Shown here in pieces: positions 30,960 to 38,881 of a stretch of 38,881 bases of DNA. Position 1 is the first letter of the stretch; each line of letters opens with the position of its first letter. Under the pieces are notes generated by a model that saw only the letters and a program-made list of their open reading frames with translations, made no database searches and was not told the DNA's origin. The position numbers and the translations under genes were made by a program. Source of the DNA: Flavobacteriales bacterium (GTDB lineage Bacteria > Bacteroidota > Bacteroidia > Flavobacteriales_D > Crocinitomicaceae); assembly GCA_947475095.1 (NCBI GenBank), contig CANJLG010000024.1, positions 1 to 38,881 on the forward strand, in the 5' to 3' direction.

Positions 30960-33236
30960 TCATTCGTCAACTATTGTCAGTTTAGCGAAGCTCAACAGCA
31001 TTGTTTTACTTCCGTGATGTGGAAAAAATATCACTGCTTTTTGGTCGGCACCACTATGTTCTAAGTTGGTAACTTTCCCTTTACCAAATCGTTCATGCAC
31101 GACATTTGTCCCCACCATTATTTTATCGCTGTTGCTTGGATTGTTATGGCTAGTTTGATTTAGATCTTTTACAGCAGTTAATTTCTGACCTTGCCGCTCA
31201 AAAGGCTTATTTAGTCCACCGCTTTTTGCTTGAAACCCACTTCCCATTAGTGAGCGCCCTTGTCCTCTTGATGGTGTTTCGAAGTGCAGGAATTGTTGAT
31301 CAATTTCATCAATAAATCTACTCGGTTCACACATCACCGCTTGGCCCCAAGTAAACCTGGAGCCTGCGTAGGAAAGGGTGCAGGTTGTCATTGCTCTTGT
31401 TACTGCGACATAAAAAAGCCTCCGTTCTTCTTCTAATTCACTTCGCGAATTTAGGGCCATTTGGGAAGGGAATAAATTTTCCTCAAGGCCCACTACAAAT
31501 ACATGTGGAAATTCTAGCCCTTTACTGGCATGAATCGTCATGAGGGAAACATGGTTCCGTTCGTCTGGTTTTTCTTGGTCCACATCGGTTAAAAGTGCCA
31601 CATCAATCATAAAATCAGCTAAGGTCCTAATTTCATCTTCCTCACCTGAATTAACAAATTCTTTAATACCCGCCAATAATTCTTCCATATTTTGAACGCG
31701 CTCTACTTCTTCAGGACCTTTTGTTTTTTCGTCGTTTAACTCTTTCAGAATGCCAGAAGATTTCGTGATTCTTTCGGCTAAGGTAAAGGCATCTAGTTTA
31801 TTTAATTCGGCTCCAAAACTATTAATCATGGTTACAAATTCGTAAATTCTAGCTTTTGTAGGACCGTTAACATCAGCAGGGTAGGTATCGAAATCATTGA
31901 TCACATCCCACATGCTAACACTGTATTTATTAGCACTTATGATGATGTTTTCAACGCTTGTTTTTCCAATTGCTCTTTTGGGATAATTAATAACACGTTT
32001 TAATGCTTCTTCATCTCTTGGATTAGTGGTCAATCTAAAATAGGCAAGTATGTCTTTTATTTCTTTGCGTTGATAAAACGAGATGCCACCGTAAATTTTG
32101 TATGGGATGTTTAATTTACGAAGGGATTCTTCAAATGATCTTGATTGCTTATTCGTGCGATAAAGTATAGCGAAATTATTATATGTTTGTTCTATCGATT
32201 CTTTGAGCGTATTGATTTTATTGGTAATTGCGCGGCCTTCCTCATTATCAGTTAAGGTACGCAAAACGGTAATTTTTTGTCCAATACCGTTATCGGTCCA
32301 AACGACTTTATTTATCTGATCCTTATTTTTTTTTATGACGCTATTGGCTGCTTCGACAATATTTTTGGTGCTTCGATAATTTTGCTCCAACTTAAAAAGT
32401 TTATAGTCGGGATAATCTTGCCGAAAATTCAGAATGTTTTTAATGTTTGCCCCACGAAACGAATAAATGCTTTGAGCATCATCGCCAACGACACATATAT
32501 TTTCGTATGAAGCGGCAATTTTTTTAACGATTAAGTATTGAGCATAATTGGTATCCTGGTACTCATCAACTAAGATGTAGCGAAATTTTTGCTGGTAATA
32601 ATGCAATACATCTGGAAAATCACGTAAAAGTACATTGGTAAAATAAAGCAAGTCATCAAAGTCCATCGCGCCAGCTTTTTGACATCGGTTGGCATAAATC
32701 CTGTAAATACGTCCAATTTCTGGTCGCATCGATTGTTTGTCTTCCAATTGTATTTCGGGATTGTCGGCGTAAGCTTGCGCTGATATCAGGTTGTTTTTTG
32801 CTGATGAAATTCGCCCTAGTACGTTGCTCGGTTTGTAGGTTTTATCGTCGATGTTTAGTTCTTTGATAATATCTTTCAGTAAACTTTTGCTGTCCTGGGT
32901 ATCGTAAATTGTAAAATTGCTGGGGAATCCAATTCGATCGGAATTATAGCGTAATATTTTAGCAAAAACAGCATGAAAGGTACCCATCGTGATATTCTTT
33001 GCTTCTTGTCCACCGCAAATTTTACTGATGCGCTCAGACATTTCTTTAGCGGCTTTATTCGTAAATGTTAAGGAAAGAATATTAAACGGGTCAATATCAT
33101 TTTTTAACATATGCGCGATACGATAGGTGAGGACTCTCGTTTTTCCGGATCCAGCGCCTGCAATGACCATGGTAGGACCAAAAATATTCTCAACTGCAAT
33201 GCGTTGGCTTTCGTTTAATTCTTCGAGATAAGACAT
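30960..33236 (-). CDS. UvrD/PcrA-type ATP-dependent DNA helicase
   Basis: The 758-residue superfamily 1A helicase has Walker A AGAGSGKT (26-33), Walker B with DEYQDTNYAQY, GDDAQSIYSFRGA, QNYRS, the motif V segment VSLMTIHASKGLEF and motif VI VAVTRA. A C-terminal Tudor-like segment (VGTNVVHERFGKGKV) places it with PcrA/UvrD. It unwinds DNA 3' to 5' in repair and removes RecA or RNA polymerase. The frame is open to 33275, but a promoter element (33254-33261) lies in that extension, so the start is MSYLEEL at 33236. Either pcrA or uvrD would be a fair name. Confidence 0.95.
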   Translation of the reverse strand: MSYLEELNESQRIAVENIFGPTMVIAGAGSGKTRVLTYRIAHMLKNDIDPFNILSLTFTNKAAKEMSERISKICGGQEAKNITMGTFHAVFAKILRYNSDRIGFPSNFTIYDTQDSKSLLKDIIKELNIDDKTYKPSNVLGRISSAKNNLISAQAYADNPEIQLEDKQSMRPEIGRIYRIYANRCQKAGAMDFDDLLYFTNVLLRDFPDVLHYYQQKFRYILVDEYQDTNYAQYLIVKKIAASYENICVVGDDAQSIYSFRGANIKNILNFRQDYPDYKLFKLEQNYRSTKNIVEAANSVIKKNKDQINKVVWTDNGIGQKITVLRTLTDNEEGRAITNKINTLKESIEQTYNNFAILYRTNKQSRSFEESLRKLNIPYKIYGGISFYQRKEIKDILAYFRLTTNPRDEEALKRVINYPKRAIGKTSVENIIISANKYSVSMWDVINDFDTYPADVNGPTKARIYEFVTMINSFGAELNKLDAFTLAERITKSSGILKELNDEKTKGPEEVERVQNMEELLAGIKEFVNSGEEDEIRTLADFMIDVALLTDVDQEKPDERNHVSLMTIHASKGLEFPHVFVVGLEENLFPSQMALNSRSELEEERRLFYVAVTRAMTTCTLSYAGSRFTWGQAVMCEPSRFIDEIDQQFLHFETPSRGQGRSLMGSGFQAKSGGLNKPFERQGQKLTAVKDLNQTSHNNPSNSDKIMVGTNVVHERFGKGKVTNLEHSGADQKAVIFFPHHGSKTMLLSFAKLTIVDE

Positions 33237-33253
33237 GATTGTTTTTGTTATTT

Positions 33254-33261
33254 CAAAAGTA
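33254..33261 (-). promoter_or_regulatory. Minus-7 element for the uvrD/pcrA gene
   Basis: TACTTTTG on the minus strand, 17 nt before the ATG at 33236. It decides the start codon, because the alternative start at 33275 lies upstream of it. A TTTG exists 15 bp upstream of the element (33280-33277), shorter than the usual spacing. Confidence 0.5.
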
Positions 33262-33324
33262 CTAAGAAATTCCATTCAAATTCTTTGATAATCAAATGAG
33301 TTTTTAACAACGATAAAAGCACCT

Positions 33325-33332
33325 TATCTTTG
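33325..33332 (+). promoter_or_regulatory. Minus-7 element for the beta-hydroxylase gene, four bases before its ATG
   Basis: TATCTTTG then ACTC then ATG at 33337, the same spacing as purT. It predicts a leaderless mRNA. A T-run but no TTG lies at the minus-33 position. Confidence 0.5.
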
Positions 33333-33336
33333 ACTC

Positions 33337-34086
33337 ATGGCTTCGAAAAAAATATGGTTTAGTTTATTCGATTTTTCGTTTGATTATAAAGGTTCAGAAG
33401 CCCCTTTTCAAGTTCCTAGCGATTTCAATTGGGCGCTAGATTTTGAAAATAATTATGAGCAGCTTCTATTAGAATGGCAGCAATTTATGGAATTAAGATC
33501 CCCTAAGCCTTATTTCAAGGATTCAATGGTGGATAAAAAGGATGCGTATCAAACAATATCTCTTCGATGGTGGGACCTTGAATTTCGAAAGAATAGGCGC
33601 TATTTTCCAATTACCACAGCATTGCTATTGCGCTACCCTGAAATTACGACGCTATCCTTTAATTTCTTAGCAGCAGGAGCAAAGATTTCGCCTCATTGTG
33701 GCGATACCAATGCTATTTTCCGCTCTCATTTTGGTCTGCAAATTCCTGCTCAAGCGCCTACTTGTGGGCTGAAGGTAAACGGGATTGAAAAATCATGGAC
33801 AAAAGGAAAGTGGGTAATCTTTATGGATGCTTATGTTCATGAAGCTTACAATTCCTCAGAAGAAGACCGAATAATTATTTTAATGGATGTATTGCGACCT
33901 GAATTCAAGAAAAAAAGAAATTGGATCTGCTCAGTGGTTTTCACTTCCTTGTTTATACAAAAACGTGCTACTTATTTTACCTTTCTGAATCGATTGCCTA
34001 AAGGAATACTTTATACCATGGCAGCAATGCTCATTCCCTTTTCCTTTCTCAGCCGAAAGTGCTTGAATCTAATCCGTTATTATTAG
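33337..34086 (+). CDS. Aspartyl/asparaginyl beta-hydroxylase-like (LpxO-type?) Fe(II)/2-oxoglutarate oxygenase
   Basis: The 249-residue protein has the family core: SPHCGDTNAIFRSHFGLQIP (119-138), with iron ligand H120 and the second conserved H131, then DAYVHEAYN with ligand H168 and R178 ten residues later for 2-oxoglutarate. This H-plus-ten-R spacing matches the AspH family. The last 50 residues contain a hydrophobic segment (YTMAAMLIPFSFL, about 226-238) and basic residues, which suggests membrane association as in LpxO, the lipid A hydroxylase of the same family. The substrate (lipid A, peptide or amino acid) is not determined. Confidence 0.82.
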   Translation: MASKKIWFSLFDFSFDYKGSEAPFQVPSDFNWALDFENNYEQLLLEWQQFMELRSPKPYFKDSMVDKKDAYQTISLRWWDLEFRKNRRYFPITTALLLRYPEITTLSFNFLAAGAKISPHCGDTNAIFRSHFGLQIPAQAPTCGLKVNGIEKSWTKGKWVIFMDAYVHEAYNSSEEDRIIILMDVLRPEFKKKRNWICSVVFTSLFIQKRATYFTFLNRLPKGILYTMAAMLIPFSFLSRKCLNLIRYY

Positions 34087-34109
34087 AAAATATATTGTAG
34101 AATCTGCCT

Positions 34110-34117
34110 TATCTTTG
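34110..34117 (+). promoter_or_regulatory. Minus-7 element for the arsC-like gene
   Basis: TATCTTTG lies 20 nt before the ATG at 34138. It probably also drives the arginine decarboxylase gene 20 bp downstream of arsC. No clear minus-33 box. Confidence 0.5.
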
Positions 34118-34137
34118 ACCAAAATTTAATTACGCCA

Positions 34138-34482
34138 ATGATTATTTATCATCATCCGGGATGTTCTAAAAGTAGGTGTGCTTTAGCTTATTTGCAAGAA
34201 CAAAAACACACTTTTGAAATACGAAACTACCTTACTGAACCATTCACTAAACTAGAACTTGTAGCGCTTCTTTCTAAGTTAAATCTTTTGCCACTAGCTA
34301 TCGTTCGTAAAGAAGAATTGGTCTATAAAACCCTGATAAAAGATAAATTTCTTAGCGACGATGCTATTATCGATATTTTATTAAAAAATCCGAAACTTAT
34401 TCAGCGTCCAATCGTTGAATGGGGGGCGAATGCAGTAGTGGCTAGACCACTTGAAAATTTGATCGTCGAATTGGATAAATAA
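34138..34482 (+). CDS. arsC: ArsC/Spx-family reductase (arsenate reductase-like)
   Basis: The 114-residue thioredoxin-fold protein has the ArsC signature YHHPGCSKSRCAL with catalytic C9 and R13, LLKNPKLIQRPIVE with R91, and VVARPLENL with R103, similar to the arginines that bind oxyanion in ArsC. Family members reduce arsenate with glutaredoxin, but many single-copy chromosomal ones have unknown roles. No arsenic pump or ArsR is nearby, so a resistance role is weakly supported. It has its own promoter element and is followed 20 bp later by the decarboxylase gene. Confidence 0.85.
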   Translation: MIIYHHPGCSKSRCALAYLQEQKHTFEIRNYLTEPFTKLELVALLSKLNLLPLAIVRKEELVYKTLIKDKFLSDDAIIDILLKNPKLIQRPIVEWGANAVVARPLENLIVELDK

Positions 34483-34502
34483 ATAGGGTAAACCAAACGT
34501 AC

Positions 34503-35900
34503 ATGAGAACACGCTACATTGATTTAATTGATCAAACATTTGACTTTCCTCAAAATGAATTTAATCTACGGGAGGACCGTCTATTTTTCCATGGAATAGA
34601 CCTGATGCGTTTAATAAATGAATATGGAACGCCCTTAAAGTTTAATTACCTCCCACAGATTTCCAACAATATACAACGTGCCAAAGGCTGGTTTCGTGAA
34701 GCAATAAATAATTTGGGGTATTCAGGCAAATACCATTACTCCTATTGTACGAAAAGCAATCATTTTTCTTTCGTTTTAGATGAGGTTATGAAGAACGATG
34801 TGCACATCGAAACTTCTTCGGCTTTTGATATTGATATTGTGCTAAAATTAATCGAAGAAGGGAAATTCGAAAAGGGGAAATTTGTTATCTGTAATGGATA
34901 CAAACCAAAACTATACCTTGATAACATGGTTAAGTTGATGAATCTTGATCATGTGCAAGTTATTCCTGTTGTTGATAATACCGATGAATTAAATCAACTA
35001 CTATCTCGAACTGATCGTGAAATTAATATTGGAATTCGTATTGCATCAGAGGAAGAGCCAAAATTTGAATTTTATACCTCCAGATTGGGTATCCGATACC
35101 GTGAAATTGTACCTTTTTACAAAGCAATTCTGCAAGACAATCCGAGAGTTAAGGTTAAAATGCTGCACTTTTTTATCAATACAGGCATCAACGATACCGC
35201 TTATTATTGGAATGAATTAACAAAATGTTTGCGGATTTATAGTGACTTAAAAAAACTATGTCCTGAATTAGATTCATTAAATATTGGTGGTGGTTTCCCT
35301 ATTAAAAAATCATTAGCCTTTGATTTTGATTATGCCTACATGGTGCGCGAAATTTTAACCCAAGTGAAGCGTGTTTGTACCGATAATGATATTCCTGAGC
35401 CTAATATAGTAACTGAATTTGGTTCCTTTACGGTTGGTGAAAGTGGTGGCGCTATCTTTAGTATCCTCCATCAAAAACAACAAAATGATAGGGAGAAATG
35501 GAATATGATTGATTCTTCATTTATGACTAATCTTCCAGATACGTGGGCTATCAATCAACGGTTCATCATGTTGCCAATTAATCGATGGAATGATGATTAT
35601 GAACGTGTGTTACTTGGCGGCTTGACGTGTGATAGTGACGATTATTATAATTCAGAACAACATTCCAATGCTATTTACTTGCCCAAATTTGACAAGAATA
35701 AAGAATTGTTTATCGGATTCTTCAATACAGGCGCTTACCAAGAAACCATTGGAGGATTTGGAGGATTGAAGCATTGCCTTATTCCTGAACCCAAGCACAT
35801 CCTCATTAATCGTGATGAAGACGGTAAAATTACAACCTCGATGTTTAGTCAAGAACAAACCGCAATGGATTATTTACAGATCTTAGGGTATAATACCTAA
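34503..35900 (+). CDS. speA: Arginine decarboxylase, short Bacteroidota form (PLP type III fold)
   Basis: The 465-residue alanine-racemase-fold decarboxylase has the PLP lysine K84 (YSYCTKSNH), the phosphate-binding IGGGFP (261-266), TEFGSF and the second-subunit active-site cysteine in GLTCDSDD (C376). It would make agmatine from arginine for polyamine synthesis. Classical SpeA is about 630-660 residues with an extra helical insert that is missing here; as I recall, this short form is common in the phylum. No agmatinase gene follows. Diaminopimelate or carboxynorspermidine decarboxylases are relatives but differ around the CDSDD segment. Confidence 0.82.
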   Translation: MRTRYIDLIDQTFDFPQNEFNLREDRLFFHGIDLMRLINEYGTPLKFNYLPQISNNIQRAKGWFREAINNLGYSGKYHYSYCTKSNHFSFVLDEVMKNDVHIETSSAFDIDIVLKLIEEGKFEKGKFVICNGYKPKLYLDNMVKLMNLDHVQVIPVVDNTDELNQLLSRTDREINIGIRIASEEEPKFEFYTSRLGIRYREIVPFYKAILQDNPRVKVKMLHFFINTGINDTAYYWNELTKCLRIYSDLKKLCPELDSLNIGGGFPIKKSLAFDFDYAYMVREILTQVKRVCTDNDIPEPNIVTEFGSFTVGESGGAIFSILHQKQQNDREKWNMIDSSFMTNLPDTWAINQRFIMLPINRWNDDYERVLLGGLTCDSDDYYNSEQHSNAIYLPKFDKNKELFIGFFNTGAYQETIGGFGGLKHCLIPEPKHILINRDEDGKITTSMFSQEQTAMDYLQILGYNT

Positions 35901-35932
35901 TAAATAAATAGGGTTGTTGTCCTTTATATTGC

Positions 35933-35940
35933 TATATTTG
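35933..35940 (+). promoter_or_regulatory. Minus-7 element for the 122-residue orphan gene
   Basis: TATATTTG lies 18 nt before the ATG at 35959. TTG at 35914-35916 is 16 bp upstream, slightly short of the usual spacing. Confidence 0.5.
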
Positions 35941-35958
35941 CATCCTTAAATTGAATAA

Positions 35959-36327
35959 ATGCAAGTCGATCGGATCATTCTTAAATTAAATTCTAAATTT
36001 TCTAATACTATATCAACTTGGGCTACAGGTAGCTGCAATGATTTAATGCAATTAGCGGATCGAAATTTAGATGTAATGTCTATTGATAGTTTATTGATAT
36101 TCAATCAAAATCAAGTATTAAAACAAGATGTCCAAGAACTTCGAACGCAATTTGATAAATACCAAAAACCAATTTTGCATATCGATATAAACGGAACATT
36201 GGCAGTTGGAAAATCCAATTTGGATTTATGGATTGAGCGAAATAAATGTCGATCAGTATTAATTCTTGGGGCTGATGATTTGGTAGGAAATGTTAATTTA
36301 GAGAGATTTCTAGATAGCCTTAATTAA
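35959..36327 (+). CDS. Hypothetical protein, 122 residues
   Basis: I do not recognise this protein. It is soluble and alpha/beta: a helical N-terminal half, then strands PILHIDINGTLAVGKSNLDLWI and CRSVLILGADDLVGNVNLE, which have the look of a Rossmann-like half-domain (strand-loop-helix with GADDLVG). It has a recognisable promoter element and ends 4 bp before the end of pheT, convergently, with no terminator. It is a real gene by its promoter, coding length and lack of a competing frame. Confidence 0.7.
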   Translation: MQVDRIILKLNSKFSNTISTWATGSCNDLMQLADRNLDVMSIDSLLIFNQNQVLKQDVQELRTQFDKYQKPILHIDINGTLAVGKSNLDLWIERNKCRSVLILGADDLVGNVNLERFLDSLN

Positions 36328-36331
36328 CTGA

Positions 36332-38746
36332 TTATCGCAAGCTTGCTCCGGCAGTTTTCTCAAGGTTTTTTCGTATTTTTTCCATGCAGGCATCAATAAC
36401 CTGATCGGTTAAGGTTCGCTCTGTATCTTGAAAGTGGAACGAAACAGCATATGATTTCTTTCCCGCCTCTATTTTCTCCCCTTCATATACATCAAACAAA
36501 CGAACGCTCTTAAGCAAGTGCTTTTCTGAATCGTAGGCAATGCGTTCAATGTCTTTGTAGGATGTCGCTTCATCTATCAATAAAGAGAAGTCTCTTCTAA
36601 CTTCAAATGTTTTAGGGAGCTCTTTAAAAACAACGGATCTTTCACGCAGTAGGGTGTAGAGTACATCCCAATTTATTAGTGCGATAAAAACGTCATTTTT
36701 AATTCCGAATCGTTTGCTGAGTGAATGGCTGATTTGTCCGATTTCAGCAATGTTTTGATTTTCAAGTGAAATGTTTAGTCCCTCTGCGAAAAAAGGAGAA
36801 TCTACCAATTGAGCTTCTGTCGTTTGATTAATTCCAAAACGATTAAGGAGGGAATAAAAAGTGCCTTTTAGTGTAAAAAAAGTAGTTTCGGATCCCGAAT
36901 TATTCCAATTTTCAACCTCTTGTTTTCCTGATATAGCAAAGGCAATTTGATTGGTTTCTACATATTCAGTTGCTTTCTTGTGATAGATGGCACCAAATTC
37001 AAACAGTTTCAAATCGTTTTGCTGCCTATTTTGATTATAAACTAAGGTTTCTAATAGCCCAAAGACCAGTGTTTGACGCATTTGACTTAATTCACTGCTT
37101 AATGGATTAAAAAGCGAGACTCCTAAATCCGATGGAATTAGTGAACTGTAGGAAGCTTTACTTAATGAATTCATCATTATTTCGGAATACCCTTGAGACA
37201 CCAAAAATTCACTTATTTGATTACCGAAGGTATGTTTCGAAATTCCTTTTTGCGGTTGAAAGGAGTATTGCCATTTTTCGGGAATAGGAATGGCATTAAA
37301 TCCAATGATGCGCAAGATTTCTTCTGCAACATCGGCAGATCGGTTTACGTCAGTTCGATAATTAGGTGCTATTATTTCCCAGAGCGAACCTTTTTTAGAT
37401 TGTATTTTAAAATCCAAGTCAAGTAATAATCGATGGGTATCGTCATCGTTTAAGTCAAGGCCAATTAATGCGCTAATTTGCTTAATATCTATTTGAATTT
37501 CTTTTGCTTTTGGTAAGCGAATGATTTCGTCGCTTAATCCTTGTACAACCTTTCCACCTGCGACTTCAATTATAAGATCTACTGCTCGATTCAGTGCATA
37601 TGCTGTTAAATCGGGATCAACCCCACGTTCAAATCGAAAGCTCGCATCAGTATTAAGACCGTGTAGTTTAGCCGTCTTACGAATTGATATGGCATCAAAA
37701 ATCGCTGATTCTAAAAATATTTCTTCTGTTTCTAAAGATACTGCAGCTTTTTGCCCGCCTAATATACCAGCAAGACAAAGGACATTTTTATCATCAGCTA
37801 TTACAAGTTCGCTGCCTTTGAGTGTTCGTTCTATGCCATCGAGGGTGATCAGTTTTTCATTCGCTTCTGCCTTTCGAACTTGAATACCGCCTTTTATTCC
37901 TGCCGTATCAAATGCATGCAGTGGAGTTCCTAATTCATGCATTACGAAATTAGTAACATCAACAACATTATTTATGGGCTTAATACCAATACTGGAAAGC
38001 GCATTTTTGAGCCATTCGGGGGAATCGCCAACCAATACATTAGCGATGATTGCGCTGCAATAGCGCGAACAGTTCTCATGATCGATTATGCGGACACCCA
38101 ATTGATTATTTTGGTGATTGTTGTGTGTTTGTACTTTGGGCCAAGAGATGCTCAGCTTACTTTTTTTGTGATAGTTGAGGAAAGCTTTTAGATCACGCGC
38201 TACACCGATATGACCAGTGGCATCGGACCGGTTAGGGGTAAGCCCAATTTCAAATTGATAATCAGGGTGCAAGCGTATAACATTTTTTATTCCTTGTCCA
38301 ATTGGCGTATCTTTTGGAAATTCAAGGATGCCAGAATGAGAAGTACCAATTCCCAATTCATCTTCTGCACACAACATCCCAAAGGAAGCTTCTCCGCGAA
38401 TGTTTGCCTCCTTAATCGTTAAGGGCGCATCTGGAGTAGGGTATAGTGTTGTTCCAACTAAGGCAACAGCAACTTTTTGTCCTACTGCCACATTTGTCGC
38501 ACCACAAACAATTTGTAAGAGCTCAGTACCAATAGAAACTTGTGTAATCTTCAAGCGATCAGCATTCGGATGTTGGATGCATTCTATTACTTCTCCCACC
38601 ACGACTCCTTCTAAATCGCCTTTAACTTGCCCAATTGCTGTGGTGCTTTCAACTTCTAATCCAGTATCCGTTAAAATTGTGGCAATTTCGATTGCGGATA
38701 GTTTGCTATCTAAGTATTTTGCCAGCCAGTTGTAAGAAATTTTCAT
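36332..38746 (-). CDS. pheT: Phenylalanine-tRNA ligase, beta subunit
   Basis: The 804-residue protein has all PheT domains in order. An N-terminal EMAP-like tRNA-binding domain (about 40-150, with GVVVGEVIECIQHPNADRL) comes first. The B3/4 editing domain follows (DVTNFVMHELGTPLHAFD), then B5 (the region with LDFKIQSKKG), the catalytic-like core, and the FDX-ACB anticodon-binding domain at the C-terminus (LPKTFEVRRDFSLLID). With PheS it charges tRNA-Phe and edits mischarged Tyr. pheS is not in the window. A weak promoter-like TTG, 18 bp, TAATTTCG lies at 38792-38764. Confidence 0.97.
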   Translation of the reverse strand: MKISYNWLAKYLDSKLSAIEIATILTDTGLEVESTTAIGQVKGDLEGVVVGEVIECIQHPNADRLKITQVSIGTELLQIVCGATNVAVGQKVAVALVGTTLYPTPDAPLTIKEANIRGEASFGMLCAEDELGIGTSHSGILEFPKDTPIGQGIKNVIRLHPDYQFEIGLTPNRSDATGHIGVARDLKAFLNYHKKSKLSISWPKVQTHNNHQNNQLGVRIIDHENCSRYCSAIIANVLVGDSPEWLKNALSSIGIKPINNVVDVTNFVMHELGTPLHAFDTAGIKGGIQVRKAEANEKLITLDGIERTLKGSELVIADDKNVLCLAGILGGQKAAVSLETEEIFLESAIFDAISIRKTAKLHGLNTDASFRFERGVDPDLTAYALNRAVDLIIEVAGGKVVQGLSDEIIRLPKAKEIQIDIKQISALIGLDLNDDDTHRLLLDLDFKIQSKKGSLWEIIAPNYRTDVNRSADVAEEILRIIGFNAIPIPEKWQYSFQPQKGISKHTFGNQISEFLVSQGYSEIMMNSLSKASYSSLIPSDLGVSLFNPLSSELSQMRQTLVFGLLETLVYNQNRQQNDLKLFEFGAIYHKKATEYVETNQIAFAISGKQEVENWNNSGSETTFFTLKGTFYSLLNRFGINQTTEAQLVDSPFFAEGLNISLENQNIAEIGQISHSLSKRFGIKNDVFIALINWDVLYTLLRERSVVFKELPKTFEVRRDFSLLIDEATSYKDIERIAYDSEKHLLKSVRLFDVYEGEKIEAGKKSYAVSFHFQDTERTLTDQVIDACMEKIRKNLEKTAGASLR

Positions 38747-38763
38747 TTTAAAACGCTATTGCA

Positions 38764-38792
38764 CGAAATTAATCATTCTTAATGAAACTCAA
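38764..38792 (-). promoter_or_regulatory. Possible promoter of pheT
   Basis: Minus-strand TTG (38792-38790), an 18 bp spacer and TAATTTCG (38771-38764) differ from TAnnTTTG by one base, 17 nt before the ATG at 38746. Confidence 0.35.
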
Positions 38793-38840
38793 GCTCGCAC
38801 TAAATGATTTTGAATTATCAAACAAGGATTTTTCACAATT

Positions 38841-38858
38841 GTCCGATAAAAATCGGAC
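38841..38858. repeat. Inverted repeat at the right edge of the window
   Basis: GTCCGAT (38841-38847), loop AAAA and ATCGGAC (38852-38858) form a perfect 7 bp hairpin, followed on the plus strand by a T-rich stretch. No plus-strand gene ends before it, so it is either an operator, part of a leader or a terminator of something not visible. The 135 bp from 38747 to the edge holds no gene that I can see. Confidence 0.5.
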
Positions 38859-38881
38859 GTTCTTTTCTTTGTCCTTTTGTC

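Noticed and set aside
33237..33275. Longer start of the helicase (extra 13 residues)
   Set aside because: A TACTTTTG promoter element lies within the extension, and MSYLEELN matches the usual family start.
34138..34482. Arsenic resistance operon
   Set aside because: No ArsR, ArsB or Acr3 gene is adjacent; a solo ArsC-like reductase is not enough.
37193..38735. Plus-strand open frames across pheT
   Set aside because: They are shadows of pheT on the opposite strand with no recognisable protein features.
1..38881. CRISPR arrays, rRNA, prophage, integrases or attachment sites
   Set aside because: No regularly spaced repeats, ribosomal RNA stretches, phage structural genes or integrase-like frames were seen on either strand by eye.

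Overview
The window looks like chromosomal core sequence from an AT-rich Gram-negative member of the Bacteroidota, probably near Flavobacteriales (inference). The evidence is: repeated TAnnTTTG minus-7 promoter elements, few Shine-Dalgarno sequences, lipid A genes (lpxK, lpxH), families typical of the phylum (DUF4924, OmpH-like lipoprotein, TlpA proteins with a DUF4369-like N-terminus, short-form arginine decarboxylase, a putative Porin_10 barrel) and a bacterial RRM protein. I found no insertion sequence, prophage, CRISPR array, integrase or rRNA. No gap between genes exceeds 300 bp.

Layout. 1-3167 (minus): start of an M16 peptidase gene, then an envelope module of CPBP protease, PAP2 phosphatase and ArnT/PMT-like glycosyltransferase. 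3323-3919 (plus): an ECF sigma factor. 3906-7264 (minus): LTA-synthase-like phosphotransferase, diacylglycerol-kinase-like lipid kinase, DinB-like protein and a 56-residue membrane protein. 7323-10292 (plus): an orphan gene, tRNA-Glu(UUC), rpsT and a putative porin. 10342-15906 (minus): RRM protein, cca, pRiA4b ORF-3-like protein, methyltransferase, TraB/GumN protein, FKBP lipoprotein, and sucD with its own promoter. 16122-17947 (plus): SiaC-like protein, a 76-residue orphan, OmpH-like lipoprotein, DUF4924 protein. 17944-27920 (minus): VTC-domain protein and DUF4956 protein, then nine tightly packed genes lpxK-punA-gatB-tlpA-tlpA-lpxH-tsaE-ald-HSDR_N. 28008-30947 (plus): purT and an M61 peptidase. 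30960-33236 (minus): a UvrD/PcrA helicase. 33337-36327 (plus): Asp/Asn beta-hydroxylase-like protein, ArsC-like reductase, arginine decarboxylase and an orphan. 36332-38746 (minus): pheT.

How the genes fit together. Several clusters point to the cell envelope: lpxK and lpxH (lipid A), the glycosyltransferase/PAP2 pair (polyprenyl-linked glycan transfer and carrier recycling), and the LTA-synthase-like/lipid kinase pair (a transferase that could release diacylglycerol beside a kinase that could recycle it). Translation genes are scattered through the window (tRNA-Glu, rpsT, gatB, pheT, cca, tsaE). The nearest things to under-described systems are the VTC/DUF4956 pair, the LTA-synthase-like/lipid kinase/DinB-like/small membrane protein operon, and the SiaC-OmpH-DUF4924 operon. 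Promoter geometry also predicts leaderless mRNAs for several genes.
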